Notes under the pieces: model-generated
The model's database searches: none
What the model was told of the DNA's origin: nothing
The model's input: only the letters and a program-made list of their open reading frames with translations
Origin: Fervidobacterium sp.
GTDB taxonomy: Bacteria; Thermotogota; Thermotogae; Thermotogales; Fervidobacteriaceae
Assembly: GCA_026419195.1 (NCBI GenBank)
Contig: JANZZV010000003.1
Location: 271,903-335,902, forward strand
DNA length: 64,000 nucleotides
Reading direction: 5' to 3'
Translations under genes and position numbers: made by a program
In this document: positions 16,928-27,112 of the stretch, piece after piece
Layout: each line of letters begins with the position of its first letter
How positions within the stretch are numbered: position 1 is the first letter of the stretch

Positions 16928-18123
16928 ACTACCATCCTTCCATCTATAAAAACGTGTTCAACAAAATTTTCTTGGAACATATATGGTACGTCAAGAAAAT
17001 CAGATGTTTTCCAAATTATTAAATCGGCCGGAAAGTCAGGTTTGATGATTCCAGATCTAAATCCAAGCAAATGTGCACTATTAACCGTGTATGCATTTAA
17101 TACTTCTTCTGGTTCCATATTTAGAAATCTAATAGCTAAATGCATTACAAAAGCCGGTAAATAAATTGGACACGAGCCCGGGTTAAAATCAGAGCCTAAA
17201 GCTACCGGTATACCAGAATCTATTAATTTCCTCGCAGGAGCGTACGATTCGCCAAGATAAAAACTCGTAGAAGGCATTAGGGTTGCCATTGTGTTGCTTT
17301 TTGAAAGAATTTGTATGTCTTCATCTGAGATTTTCAATACATGATCAACACTTACGGCCCCAATGTTGGCTCCGAATATTGATGCTCCAACATTTTCTAT
17401 CTCGTCCGCATGCAACCTAACTTTAAAACCAAGATTTTTTGCTTTTGAAAAGAAATCCTGAAGCTCTTGTGGCAAATAAACACCTTTATCAACAAACGCG
17501 TCAACAAACTCAGCTAATTTTTCTACTTTAACAACGTCAAGTAAATTTTTCATAGCTTCAATATACTCTTTAACAGTATCTTCATCTTTCTTTTCAGAGT
17601 CCATCAAAGGTTTTGCATGAAGCCCCAGAAACGTGCTTGCAATTTTATTTGGTAAGTCAGCTCTCAATTTTTTTATAACCCTCAGTTGCTTTAGCTCGTT
17701 TTCCAAATCAAGTCCATAACCACTCTTACACTCCAAGCCGACAACACCGTAAGAAGTGAGTTTGCTGATGTAAGATTTACTAGTCAAATATAAATCATCC
17801 TCTGTCGCACTCTTAACAAATCTTGATGTATAGTAAATTCCTCCACCAGCGTTTAATATCTCAATATAACTCTTACCCTTAGCTCTCATTAAGAATTCTT
17901 TTGCTCTCGATCCAATAAACGGTATATGGGTATGCGCATCAAAAAATCCAGGAGTCACCAACAATGCGTGCATATCCGCATTTTTATGTTTTCTGATATC
18001 TACAATCTTTCCATCTTCGATAACTATGTCCACGTCGAAATCTTCTGTTATACGTTTCATTTCATCACCTTTAGCTGGTTGAACAACAGGACTTAATAGT
18101 CTATCCGCGTTTATAGTAAACAT
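16924..18123 (-). CDS. hutI: Imidazolonepropionase
   Basis: A 399-aa amidohydrolase that opens the imidazolone ring in histidine breakdown. The metal-binding DAHTHIPFIGSR motif lies near residue 62. The substrate-contact YTSRF, the CKSGYGL segment, an HADE motif and the DFNPGSCP catalytic loop all fit HutI better than other amidohydrolases. No other hut genes lie nearby. It starts 6 bases after the end of rdgB in a tight minus-strand operon. Confidence 0.9.
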   Translation of the reverse strand: MFTINADRLLSPVVQPAKGDEMKRITEDFDVDIVIEDGKIVDIRKHKNADMHALLVTPGFFDAHTHIPFIGSRAKEFLMRAKGKSYIEILNAGGGIYYTSRFVKSATEDDLYLTSKSYISKLTSYGVVGLECKSGYGLDLENELKQLRVIKKLRADLPNKIASTFLGLHAKPLMDSEKKDEDTVKEYIEAMKNLLDVVKVEKLAEFVDAFVDKGVYLPQELQDFFSKAKNLGFKVRLHADEIENVGASIFGANIGAVSVDHVLKISDEDIQILSKSNTMATLMPSTSFYLGESYAPARKLIDSGIPVALGSDFNPGSCPIYLPAFVMHLAIRFLNMEPEEVLNAYTVNSAHLLGFRSGIIKPDFPADLIIWKTSDFLDVPYMFQENFVEHVFIDGRMVV

Positions 18124-18129
18124 TCCACA

Positions 18130-18738
18130 TCACTTCCCATGGTTATTCAGTTCTCCAAGCTTGATTAGTATGTCAAACAATTTTCTAAAGGCTATGCTTC
18201 TATGACTTATAATTTTCTTAACATCTTCTCCGAGTTCTCCAAATGTCTTATCATAACCATCCGGAACGAATATCGGATCATACCCAAAACCTTGGTCGCC
18301 ACGTATTTGATATGAAATTATACCCTCAACATGACCTTCTACGGAAACCAAGAAACTATTGAGTGGATTATAATACGACGCAACACAAACAAATCTTGCT
18401 TTTCTTTCTTCTTGACTCTTAAAATTCTTCATCAATTGGAGGATACTTTCCATTTTCTGAACATAACTTGCACCTTCCATGTACCTTGCAGACATAACAC
18501 CCGGGAATCCATCAAGAGCCTTTATGGAAAGCCCCGAATCATCAGCTATAACTGGTCCATTTACGTATTTTCCATATTCTATAGCTTTTATAATTGAGTT
18601 CTCAAGAAAAGTTTCACCATCCTCAACGACGTCTATCTCGGTATCTACATTTAACAACTCAACAAAATCAGGTGCAACAAGTTTGATTTCATAAGCTTTA
18701 TGTTTGTTCTTACTTGCTATATAGATTGTAAATGCCAA
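18130..18738 (-). CDS. rdgB: Non-canonical purine NTP pyrophosphatase (RdgB/HAM1)
   Basis: A 202-aa house-cleaning enzyme that hydrolyses dITP, ITP and XTP to monophosphates. Visible motifs are ASKNKHKAYEI at the N-terminus, the DDSGLSIKALDGFPGVMSAR core and GDQGFGYDPIF, with SHRSIAFRKL near the end. One base separates it from uvrA upstream, so two genome-protection genes sit together. Confidence 0.95.
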   Translation of the reverse strand: MAFTIYIASKNKHKAYEIKLVAPDFVELLNVDTEIDVVEDGETFLENSIIKAIEYGKYVNGPVIADDSGLSIKALDGFPGVMSARYMEGASYVQKMESILQLMKNFKSQEERKARFVCVASYYNPLNSFLVSVEGHVEGIISYQIRGDQGFGYDPIFVPDGYDKTFGELGEDVKKIISHRSIAFRKLFDILIKLGELNNHGK

Positions 18739-18739
18739 A

Positions 18740-21502
18740 TCAATCCCTCCAAAGAACCGACTTTAGATATTTACCTGTCCAAGAATTAACATTTGTCGCA
18801 ACCTCTTCTGGAGTTCCAGTTGCAACAATATATCCTCCATTATCTCCACCATCCGGTCCAAGGTCAATTATGTAATCTGCACATTTTATTATGTCAAGAT
18901 TATGTTCAATGACAATAACCGTATTACCCTTATCTACTAACCTGTTGAGCACGTCAATTAACTTTTTAACATCTTCAAAGTGCAAACCAACTGTTGGTTC
19001 ATCAAGTATGTACAAAGTTTTCCCCGTCGCCTTCTTTCTGAGCTCAGAGGCCAGTTTTACCCTTTGTGCTTCACCACCTGATAGTGTAGTAGCTGGTTGT
19101 CCGAGTTTTATATAGCCAAGACCAACGTCAGATAGCACCTGCAATGTATCTTTTATATTAGGTATATTTTTGAAAAACTCAAGTGCTTCGTCAACAGTCA
19201 TATCAAGCACGTCTGCAATGTTTTTGCCCTTGTAAGTTACCTCTAATGTTTCGGAATTGTACCTTGTACCTTTACATACTTCACATTCAACGTAAACTTC
19301 TGGAAGAAACATCATTTCAATCTTCACAACACCTTGTCCACTACAAGCCTCACATCTTCCGCCTTTGACATTAAAACTGAATCTGCCTTTATCATAACCT
19401 CGAGCTTTTGCTTCTGGTGTCATCGCGAATAACTCCCTAATACTGTCGAAAACCTTTGTGTAAGTAGCCGGATTACTTCTTGGGGTTCTTCCTATCGGAG
19501 ACTGGTCTATGGCAATTATTTTATCTATCCACTCAACGCCTTCTATTTTCTCGTATTCGCCAGTTTCATATTTTGTTTTGTACAGTTTATTAGAGATCGC
19601 AGGGTAAAGTGTATCCAGTATTAACGAACTTTTTCCAGAACCACTGACACCTGTTACGCATATAAATGTTCCAAGCGGAAATTCAACAGTTATATTTTTC
19701 AAATTATTGTGCTTTGCTCCTGTTATCCTGATAAACCTTCCGTTACCTTTTCTTCTTTCTCTAGGTGTATCTATGCGCAATTTACCGGACAAGTACTTGC
19801 CGGTTAACGAGTCTTCTGACTTTAGCAATTCATCAACAGTACCTGAGAACACTATATATCCGCCGTTGACACCTGCTCCAGGTCCTATATCGATTACATA
19901 GTCCGCATTTTTAATAACATCTTCATCGTGTTCAACAACGATTACCGTATTTCCAAGATCTCTTAATTGTTTTAACATGCTTATCAGTTTATCATTATCC
20001 CTTTGATGCAATCCTATGGTTGGTTCGTCAAGCACATAAATAACACCGGTCAATCTTGAACCAATTTGAGTCGCAAGCCTTATCCTCTGCGCCTCTCCTC
20101 CAGAAAGTGTACGCACATTACGTGATAAAGTGATGTAACCTAAGCCGACTTGTTCTAAGAAATCTAATCTTTTTTCTATTTCATTTATTAATTCGTGTAT
20201 AGCCTCTAGTTGTCTAAACGTCAGTGAACTTTTTAAATTTCTAACTAACTGCAATTCTCTTGATATAGGTAATTCTGTGAAATCGACGATACTAAGTCCA
20301 TTGATTGTAATACTCAAAGCCTCATGTCTTAACCTTTTGCCTTTACAAGTTTGACAGGTTCTTTCAACGAAAAAATTTTCTACAAGCCATTCTCTTGTTT
20401 CTTCAGAAGAGTATTCTTCGTAACGTTCTTTTACAAGTGCGACTATTCCTTCAAAATATTGTGTACCATAAAGTATTGCCTGCTTCACTTCATCGGGTTG
20501 ATGAAAGAATGATTTTTCTGGAAATCCTCCGTACTCTCTTACAATCCTTTCAATCCTTCTTGGAAGCCATCCATCACTTTTGTGTCCTATTTTTAGACCT
20601 TGTGACACAGGCTTATCTTCTTCAAAAAGTGAATCTTCATCAACTTCAAGTTTGAACCCCAAGCCGTGACAATCGGGACATGCACCGTATGGACTGTTAA
20701 AAGAAAATAATTTCGGAGTAATTTCTGGCATAGAAAAACCACACGATAAACAAGAAAGCTTTTCAGAATACAGATGCTCATGTCCTCCATCTTCCGTACG
20801 TACAAGCACAAAACCGTTTCCTTCTTTTAGTGATAATTCAATCGATTGAAACATTCTATGTGGATCCGCACCGTTCACAGAAAGTCTATCAATAACCAAG
20901 TTAATATTATGACGAACGTTCTTATTCAACTCCGGCACTTCTTCAAGTCTGTAAACTTTACCATCCACCTCTATCCTTGTAAAACCACGATTGATGAACG
21001 AATCAAATTCATCTTTAAAAGTACCTTTCTTTTCACGTGCGATAGGAGCTAGTATTAAGATCCTTCCGTTGGTGAAGTTTTGTTTAATATGACTTAGTAT
21101 CTCATCAACACTCATTTTTTGAAGTTTCTTCCCACAACTTGGACAATGTGGTATACCAATTTGGGCATACAGTACCCTTAAATAATCGTATATTTCCGTA
21201 ACTGTACCCACAGTTGAACGCGGATTGTGAGATACACTTTTTTGATCAATCGCTATTGAGGGGGAGAGACCTTCTATACTCTCAACGTCTGGCTTTTTCA
21301 ATTCACCTATGAATTGTCTTGCGTACGTTGACAGACTTTCCAAATAGCGTCTTTGTCCTTCGATAAAAATTGTATCCATCGCCAAAGAACTCTTCCCAGA
21401 ACCAGAAAGCCCCGTTATTACCACAAACCTATTTTTAGGTATCTCAATATCGATACCCTTCAAATTATGAACTCTAGCTCCCTTTACAAGTATTTTGTCC
21501 AT
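18740..21502 (-). CDS. uvrA: Excinuclease ABC subunit A
   Basis: A 920-aa damage-recognition ATPase of nucleotide excision repair. Two ABC modules are seen: Walker [10 protein letters not shown] near residue 32 and GVSGSGKSS near 620, with signatures [13 protein letters not shown] and [13 protein letters not shown]. Zinc modules include CLSCGF...CPDCHG in the first half and CEACSGQG...CEVCKG in the second. Length is normal. It lies between a small membrane protein gene and rdgB with 4- and 1-base gaps. Confidence 0.98.
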   Translation of the reverse strand: MDKILVKGARVHNLKGIDIEIPKNRFVVITGLSGSGKSSLAMDTIFIEGQRRYLESLSTYARQFIGELKKPDVESIEGLSPSIAIDQKSVSHNPRSTVGTVTEIYDYLRVLYAQIGIPHCPSCGKKLQKMSVDEILSHIKQNFTNGRILILAPIAREKKGTFKDEFDSFINRGFTRIEVDGKVYRLEEVPELNKNVRHNINLVIDRLSVNGADPHRMFQSIELSLKEGNGFVLVRTEDGGHEHLYSEKLSCLSCGFSMPEITPKLFSFNSPYGACPDCHGLGFKLEVDEDSLFEEDKPVSQGLKIGHKSDGWLPRRIERIVREYGGFPEKSFFHQPDEVKQAILYGTQYFEGIVALVKERYEEYSSEETREWLVENFFVERTCQTCKGKRLRHEALSITINGLSIVDFTELPISRELQLVRNLKSSLTFRQLEAIHELINEIEKRLDFLEQVGLGYITLSRNVRTLSGGEAQRIRLATQIGSRLTGVIYVLDEPTIGLHQRDNDKLISMLKQLRDLGNTVIVVEHDEDVIKNADYVIDIGPGAGVNGGYIVFSGTVDELLKSEDSLTGKYLSGKLRIDTPRERRKGNGRFIRITGAKHNNLKNITVEFPLGTFICVTGVSGSGKSSLILDTLYPAISNKLYKTKYETGEYEKIEGVEWIDKIIAIDQSPIGRTPRSNPATYTKVFDSIRELFAMTPEAKARGYDKGRFSFNVKGGRCEACSGQGVVKIEMMFLPEVYVECEVCKGTRYNSETLEVTYKGKNIADVLDMTVDEALEFFKNIPNIKDTLQVLSDVGLGYIKLGQPATTLSGGEAQRVKLASELRKKATGKTLYILDEPTVGLHFEDVKKLIDVLNRLVDKGNTVIVIEHNLDIIKCADYIIDLGPDGGDNGGYIVATGTPEEVATNVNSWTGKYLKSVLWRD

Positions 21503-21506
21503 TATA

Positions 21507-21866
21507 TTATTTCCTAAACCTCCTCAAGAATGCAGCGGAAAGAACAAATAACATTATTATACCAAAAAACAGCGCCTCTACACTCAAAGCTATTAGTTTT
21601 CTTCTCACGTCGTCCGGTGACAAGTAACCGTATGCCCTAACTTGAAACGGAAAAAACCATGTTATAGCCATTATCGCAAATATAACCACCATGGTTATAA
21701 AGGCAGTTCTCAGGGTAGACCATGTATCATCAATATCGTTTCTGAGCCTTTCGATTTTAAAATTCAGTTCTTGAATATCTCTCTCATATCTTTCAATATG
21801 CTCATCAAGTTTTTCTAAAGACTCGAACAATTTCTTCTCAAGTTCTTCTTTTTCCAAACATTTCAC
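21507..21866 (-). CDS. Small coiled-coil protein with two membrane helices, unknown function
   Basis: A 119-aa protein I do not recognise. Residues 1-48 are highly charged (Glu/Lys/Arg) and likely form a coiled coil; helices follow at about 52-72 ([19 protein letters not shown]) and 90-112. The tail is basic (RRFRK). The ribosome site AGAGGTGA precedes the ATG. It sits 9 bases after mgtE and 4 bases before uvrA, so it is co-transcribed with both. It might serve as a membrane adaptor, but nothing in the sequence proves this. Confidence 0.75.
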   Translation of the reverse strand: MKCLEKEELEKKLFESLEKLDEHIERYERDIQELNFKIERLRNDIDDTWSTLRTAFITMVVIFAIMAITWFFPFQVRAYGYLSPDDVRRKLIALSVEALFFGIIMLFVLSAAFLRRFRK

Positions 21867-21875
21867 CTCTTTAAA

Positions 21876-23219
21876 TTATACTCTCAAGATGGCATGAGCT
21901 ATATAGAAATAAATCATTATACCTCCAAGGTCTGCTAATGTTGTTATAAGTGGACCAGACATCAAAGCTGGATCTATGTGAAATACTTTACCTATAAATG
22001 GCAACATAGAGCCTAAGGTATTTGCAAAAACTATTATAATTAAAAGGGAAATCGCTGCTGAGAAATTCACCATTACGTTATTAGATATCATAAACCCTCT
22101 CAAAAATAGCACGCCACCAAGTATACTACCAATTATCAAACCAATGGATAGTTCCCTAATTAAAACACGCCACCAATCTTTCATTTCTATTTCACCTAAG
22201 GCCATACTCCTTATTACCAACGTACTACTTTGTCCTCCGGCATTACCACCAGCATCGACCATCGTGGTCATGAATGCTGCAACAATTGGAATAGCTGCAA
22301 GAAACTCTTCAAACCGATGCACAATAAATGCATTTACACTTTCTAATAACAATAAACCAACAAGCCATGGTAATCTGTTTTTAATAAATACCAAGGGAGA
22401 TGTGTGGAAATACGAAGTTCTTGTTTCACTCATACCAGCCATTCTATGCATGTCTTCCGTTGTCTCTTCCTCGATTATATCTACTATATCATCGATTATA
22501 ATAACACCAACAAGCCTCATGTCGTTATCCACAACGGCGATAGCATTTAAGTCATACTTTTTCATAATTTCTGCAACTTCTTCTTGGTCCGTTGTTGTCT
22601 TAACGTACGGTGGATCTGGTGTAAAAACTTCCTCAACCAAGGCATCGGGTTCGGCAAATATCAAATCTTCTAAACGAACAGTTCCAATGAGTGTTTTATC
22701 TTCTTCAACAACGAAGATCGTATAAATAGTTTCAGCATCTTTTCCAAACTTGCGCACTTTTTCTAAAGCCTGTTGAATGTTCATTGTCTTTGCAACATAA
22801 ACAAAGTAAGGTGACATTAGCCTTCCAGCTGAATTTTCTGGATAATTTAAAATTTCTATTGTCTGTTCTCTTTCACTTTTCGGCAAAAATGAGAGAAGCT
22901 TAGTCACAACATCGGCAGGCAACTCATCAAGTAATTCTACGCGGTCGGCTGGATTCATGTTTCTTATTATAGACTTTATTTCATCATCGGTGAGCATACG
23001 TACTAACTCGAATTGCTCATCAGGCTCAAGTTTGGAAAAGACTTCCGCTGCTACGTCTTTGTGTAATAGGCGGAAGATAATAGCTTTTTCCGAAGTTTCA
23101 AGTTCCTCTATCATCTCAAAGACGATGTTTGGATCTTGGTCTTCCAAAAGAAATTTGAGTGTTCTGAAATCACCACGTTCGATGAGCTTCCTTACGTCAA
23201 CTTGGAATCTGACCTTCAT
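21876..23219 (-). CDS. mgtE: Magnesium transporter MgtE
   Basis: A 447-aa Mg2+ channel/transporter. An N-terminal superhelical MgtE-N domain (about residues 25-130, with ELPADVVTKLLSFLPKSER) is followed by two CBS domains (about 130-255) that sense Mg2+. The C-terminal membrane domain has five helices, with the pore motif GGNAGGQSSTL and a second loop near SGPLITTLADLGG. The start follows GGGGAGG. A promoter about 160 bases upstream leaves a long leader that may be regulatory. First gene of the minus-strand run. Confidence 0.96.
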   Translation of the reverse strand: MKVRFQVDVRKLIERGDFRTLKFLLEDQDPNIVFEMIEELETSEKAIIFRLLHKDVAAEVFSKLEPDEQFELVRMLTDDEIKSIIRNMNPADRVELLDELPADVVTKLLSFLPKSEREQTIEILNYPENSAGRLMSPYFVYVAKTMNIQQALEKVRKFGKDAETIYTIFVVEEDKTLIGTVRLEDLIFAEPDALVEEVFTPDPPYVKTTTDQEEVAEIMKKYDLNAIAVVDNDMRLVGVIIIDDIVDIIEEETTEDMHRMAGMSETRTSYFHTSPLVFIKNRLPWLVGLLLLESVNAFIVHRFEEFLAAIPIVAAFMTTMVDAGGNAGGQSSTLVIRSMALGEIEMKDWWRVLIRELSIGLIIGSILGGVLFLRGFMISNNVMVNFSAAISLLIIIVFANTLGSMLPFIGKVFHIDPALMSGPLITTLADLGGIMIYFYIAHAILRV

Positions 23220-23387
23220 TCATAACAAACCTCCCCTTTAAGTTTTTGTGCTTCATGGTGGTTGATTAGATAGGCAGCAACTCGGGTACTCCACAGAAAA
23301 TCACCTCGCTTCACATGAAATTGTACAAAGATAAGGCTTAATAGACATCCAACACATAAGCAAAAGCAAACTAATCCTGTTTAATTT
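23220..23387 (-). promoter_or_regulatory. Long 5' leader of mgtE, possible metal-responsive RNA
   Basis: From the predicted start near 23381 to the mgtE ATG are about 160 transcribed bases with no open frame of note. The part near 23255-23315 (minus strand) has GGTGATT, able to pair with AATCAACC around one bulged base, enclosing a GC-richer segment (GTGGAGTACCCGAGTTGCTGCC). mgtE genes are often under an M-box (Mg2+) riboswitch, but I could not match the M-box consensus elements here. No clear terminator stem with a T-run precedes the gene. Confidence 0.4.
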
Positions 23388-23396
23388 ATTATACCA
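23388..23396 (-). promoter_or_regulatory. Extended -10 promoter for mgtE
   Basis: On the minus strand the sequence reads TGGTATAAT, an extended -10 box. No convincing -35 box is seen. Confidence 0.6.
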
Positions 23397-23538
23397 AACT
23401 TTTCTTAGCTTATGCTACCTCAATTTTTGAATTTTTCGTTAATTATACTTTTACCTTTCATCATTCTACATTTCCCTTAATTCCATCATCCAACGCAATG
23501 GCATTTCAAAAAATATAATGCAAATATTTTGAACTTTA
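23397..23538. other. AT-rich intergenic spacer between mgtE and leuS promoters
   Basis: This is the non-coding middle of the only gap longer than 300 bases in the window (23220-23603). I see no RNA gene, repeat or open frame with a ribosome site in it. Confidence 0.6.
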
Positions 23539-23547
23539 TGATATAAT
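23539..23547 (+). promoter_or_regulatory. Extended -10 promoter for leuS
   Basis: TGATATAAT, an extended -10 box, lies about 57 bases before the leuS ATG. The -35 region is not clear. Confidence 0.6.
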
Positions 23548-23603
23548 TTATTGATAGACTTTCAGATATCAGAAAATTTTTATACAAACGGAGGGACGTT
23601 GAG

Positions 23604-26060
23604 ATGAAGGAGTATAAACCTCAGGAAATTGAGAATAAATGGCAAAAAGTATGGGATGAAAGAGGTGTTTTTAAAACACCGCAGTATTCGGAAAAGAAGA
23701 AGTACTACGCGCTTGTCATGTTCCCTTATCCTTCCGGTACTCTGCATGTTGGTCATGTAAAAAATTACGTTATTGGAGATATTGTTGCGAGATACAAAAG
23801 AATGCAAGGTTATAACGTATTACATCCGTTCGGTTACGATGCATTCGGACTTCCTGCAGAAAACGCTGCTATTGCACACAAAATTCACCCAAAAAAGTGG
23901 ACGCTTGATAATATAAATACAATACGCAGTCAGATTAGAAAAATCGGTATCAGTTACGATTGGGATAGGGAAGTTATAACATGTATGGAGGACTATTACA
24001 AATGGACTCAGTGGATTTTTTTAAAATTGTATGAAGCTGGATTAGCTTATAAGAAACCAGGAGCAGTAAATTGGTGCCCAAGTTGTCAAACAGTACTTGC
24101 CAACGAACAAGTAAAGGAAGGTAAATGTGAACGCTGCGGCACAACGGTCACAATGAAGTACCTTGAACAGTGGTATTTCAAAATAACAGATTATGCGGAA
24201 AAATTGCTCGAAGGCCTTGACAGATTGCAAGGCTGGCCAGAACATGTGAAGATAATGCAAAGAAATTGGATAGGAAAAAGTGTAGGAGCGGAAGTTGATT
24301 TCCCAGTTGAAGGGATGGATAAAAAGATAAAGATATTTACAACAAGACCTGATACAATTTATGGTGTCACATTCATGGCTATTGCTCCTGAATCACCACT
24401 TGTAATGGAGCTTGTTACAGAAGAGTACCGTGAAGAAGTCGAAAAGTTCTTAGCAAAGGTTGCTCTTGAAGACAGATTTAAAAGAACTAGTCTTGAAGCT
24501 AAGAAAGAGGGAGTTTTTGTTGGTAGATACGCAATTAATCCGCTGACAAATGAAAAAATACCTATTTACGTTGCAAATTATATACTTTACGAATATGGTA
24601 CAGGCGCTATAATGGCTGTCCCCGCACATGATCAACGGGATTTTGACTTTGCTAAGACATATAATTTGCCAATCAAACAAGTCATAAAACCTGAAGATGG
24701 TGAGTGGAACATTCAGGAAAAACCATATGAGTCAGAAGGAATAATGGTAAACAGTGGTCCATTTGACGGTTTAAAAAGCGCTGAAGGCAAGGAAGCGGTA
24801 ATGGAATATATTCAAAAAAAAGGTTTTGGTAAAAAGAGTGTTCAGTACAAACTTAGAGACTGGCTCATATCAAGACAAAGATACTGGGGTGCACCAATTC
24901 CTGTGATTTATTGCGAAAAATGCGGTATAGTACCCGTTCCAGAAAAAGATCTACCAGTGAAATTACCTGAAAACGTAGAATTTTTACCAACAGGTCAGTC
25001 ACCACTAACGTTGAGTGAAGAGTTCAAACACTCAATATGTCCAAAATGTGGCAGTCACGCACACAGAGAAGTTGAGACCATGGACACATTCGTAGACAGC
25101 TCATGGTACTACTTAAGATACGTGAATCCAAAAGATGATCATAAACCTTTTGACACAAACGATGTAAATTACTGGTTACCAGTTGATCAATACATAGGTG
25201 GTGTAGAACACGCCGTGTTGCATTTACTTTATTCAAGATTTATAACCAAAGTGCTTTATGATCTGGGATATATAAATTTTGATGAACCATTTGAAAACCT
25301 TTTTACGCAAGGAATGATTTATAAAGATGGCTGGAAAATGAGTAAGTCGAAAGGAAATGTGGTCTCACCAGACGAAATGATTGAAAAATATGGTGCTGAT
25401 ACACTTAGAATGTATATACTCTTTATGGCCCCACCGGAAAAGGACGCTGAATGGAATGACGCGGGTATAGAAGGAGTGAACAGATTTGTAAAAAGACTGT
25501 GGAACAATTTCTATAAAGTTCTTGAAATAATAAAACAAAACAACGACGATAATGCTGCGTTTGGAAAAGAAGAGAAAAACCTAAGAAGGAAATTGCATTA
25601 TATGATTAAGAAAATAAAGGAAGATATAGAAGGTGGATTCAAATTTAACACAGCAATAGCTGGCTTAATGGAGTTTAATAATCAACTGAGTGACTATTTA
25701 GAAAACACAAAGTCACCAAACAAAAAACTTTTGGAAGAGGTGGCTGAGAAACTTGTACTCATACTCTCACCTTTTGCCCCACATATGGCAGAGGAGATGT
25801 GGAGCGATCTTGGCAAAAATACACTGATAGTCGAGGAGAAATGGCCAGATTATGATGCAAATGCTCTCAAAGAAGACGAATTAACTGTTGTGGTGCAAGT
25901 GAATGGTAAGGTAAGAGGGAGAATAACGATACCTGCAGACTTATCGGAAGAAGACGTGAAAAAAGTAGCCTTGGAGAATGTTTCAAAAGTCATCGAAGGA
26001 AAAAACATCAACAATATATTCTATGTCAAAGGTAAACTTGTTAATATAGTAGTTAACTAA
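23604..26060 (+). CDS. leuS: Leucyl-tRNA synthetase
   Basis: An 818-aa class I synthetase charging tRNA-Leu. The HIGH-type motif is HVGH (residues 48-51) and the KMSKS loop (KMSKSKGN) is near residue 578. A zinc knuckle (CPSCQTVL...CERCGTT) lies near 155-180. The CP1 editing domain has the TTRPDTIYG motif near 250. A second Cys cluster (CEKCGI...CPKCGS) precedes the tRNA-binding part. The start follows GGAGGGACG. Confidence 0.98.
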   Translation: MKEYKPQEIENKWQKVWDERGVFKTPQYSEKKKYYALVMFPYPSGTLHVGHVKNYVIGDIVARYKRMQGYNVLHPFGYDAFGLPAENAAIAHKIHPKKWTLDNINTIRSQIRKIGISYDWDREVITCMEDYYKWTQWIFLKLYEAGLAYKKPGAVNWCPSCQTVLANEQVKEGKCERCGTTVTMKYLEQWYFKITDYAEKLLEGLDRLQGWPEHVKIMQRNWIGKSVGAEVDFPVEGMDKKIKIFTTRPDTIYGVTFMAIAPESPLVMELVTEEYREEVEKFLAKVALEDRFKRTSLEAKKEGVFVGRYAINPLTNEKIPIYVANYILYEYGTGAIMAVPAHDQRDFDFAKTYNLPIKQVIKPEDGEWNIQEKPYESEGIMVNSGPFDGLKSAEGKEAVMEYIQKKGFGKKSVQYKLRDWLISRQRYWGAPIPVIYCEKCGIVPVPEKDLPVKLPENVEFLPTGQSPLTLSEEFKHSICPKCGSHAHREVETMDTFVDSSWYYLRYVNPKDDHKPFDTNDVNYWLPVDQYIGGVEHAVLHLLYSRFITKVLYDLGYINFDEPFENLFTQGMIYKDGWKMSKSKGNVVSPDEMIEKYGADTLRMYILFMAPPEKDAEWNDAGIEGVNRFVKRLWNNFYKVLEIIKQNNDDNAAFGKEEKNLRRKLHYMIKKIKEDIEGGFKFNTAIAGLMEFNNQLSDYLENTKSPNKKLLEEVAEKLVLILSPFAPHMAEEMWSDLGKNTLIVEEKWPDYDANALKEDELTVVVQVNGKVRGRITIPADLSEEDVKKVALENVSKVIEGKNINNIFYVKGKLVNIVVN

Positions 26061-26115
26061 AGCAATTTATAGCTATAGTTTTTATAACCAATAACTTTAG
26101 AGAGGAGGAAAGAAG

Positions 26116-27096
26116 ATGAAAAGAGTAACAAAGATACTCGTATTGTTAAGTTTGTTTTTTGCCGCTCTTTTATTTTCACAACAAGAGATCGTCGCAGTAG
26201 TCAACGGAAGGATTATCACCATGGATGAATGGAACAGAGAAGCCAACATTCAAAAGCTCTTATTTGACATCCAAAATTCAAACGAGGTATTTCACCAAAT
26301 TTTGACTACTTCACAAGAAGGTGTAATATTAATCGAAAGATATAAACTCAAAGTTCTTGACACACTTATAAGAAAGATTGCCTTTGTGCAGTTTGCAGAA
26401 AGTTTAAAGGTAGCGCCAACCGATGCAACCGTCAAAAATGATGTGGAAAACGAAATAAAGAAGATGCTAACCGATTTGAAAATGACAGAAGCACAACTGA
26501 ACGACTATCTTGTAAAACTTGGAATGGGGCAACTTGAAGATTACAGACAAAGACTATATATGCAGCGTAGATATTCGCTTGCTCTTGCAAATGTTTATAT
26601 ATACTACTTAGATCAAGAAGCGAAAACTCAGTATGAAAAAAACAAAGAAAAGTACAATGTTCCAACACAATATGATTTAATCGTTTTCAAGACAAAGGAT
26701 AAAACAAGTGCTGATAACATAAGACAAGAGTTAATTAAAAACACACCTGTTGACGAAATAGCAAAGAAGTACAATATAAATAACTACATAAACGGATTTG
26801 TAAATCAAAACGATACAAGCAAAGTGCCACAAAGCCTCTGGGTGCTAATTACAAACGTATCTAAGGGAACTATTTTACCAGTACAAAGCGTTGCTGGTGA
26901 GTTTTACATAATTCGCGTAAGGGATGTAAAATTAGGTGGAGCAAGAACATTTGAAGAAGTTAAAGAAGAGATTAAAAAAGAATTGCTGAACGCCAAACAA
27001 GATGAAGTGAGGGAAAAGGTTTCTAAGGACTTTGAAGAGTTTTACAAGAAATCAAAGATAGAAATAAGATACAAAAGCCAAATAATAAAGCAGTAA
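26116..27096 (+). CDS. Secreted SurA/PrsA-like foldase with weak parvulin region
   Basis: A 326-aa exported protein. A signal peptide (basic MKR, then a hydrophobic stretch to about residue 20 ending LLFSQQ) precedes the SurA N-terminal pattern EIVAVVNGRIITMDEWNRE. A helical region follows, then YDLIVFKTKD...IRQELIKNTPVDEIAKKY, which resembles a parvulin peptidyl-prolyl isomerase fold in outline only. There is no lipobox Cys. It probably helps fold envelope or outer-sheath (toga) proteins. Strong ribosome site GAGGAGGAAAG. Confidence 0.75.
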   Translation: MKRVTKILVLLSLFFAALLFSQQEIVAVVNGRIITMDEWNREANIQKLLFDIQNSNEVFHQILTTSQEGVILIERYKLKVLDTLIRKIAFVQFAESLKVAPTDATVKNDVENEIKKMLTDLKMTEAQLNDYLVKLGMGQLEDYRQRLYMQRRYSLALANVYIYYLDQEAKTQYEKNKEKYNVPTQYDLIVFKTKDKTSADNIRQELIKNTPVDEIAKKYNINNYINGFVNQNDTSKVPQSLWVLITNVSKGTILPVQSVAGEFYIIRVRDVKLGGARTFEEVKEEIKKELLNAKQDEVREKVSKDFEEFYKKSKIEIRYKSQIIKQ

Positions 27097-27112
27097 CCAT
27101 TTGCAAGACCGA

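Noticed and set aside
23220-23390. Confident M-box riboswitch upstream of mgtE
   Set aside because: Length and context fit, but the conserved M-box sequence blocks are not recognisable by eye, so only an unassigned leader is reported.
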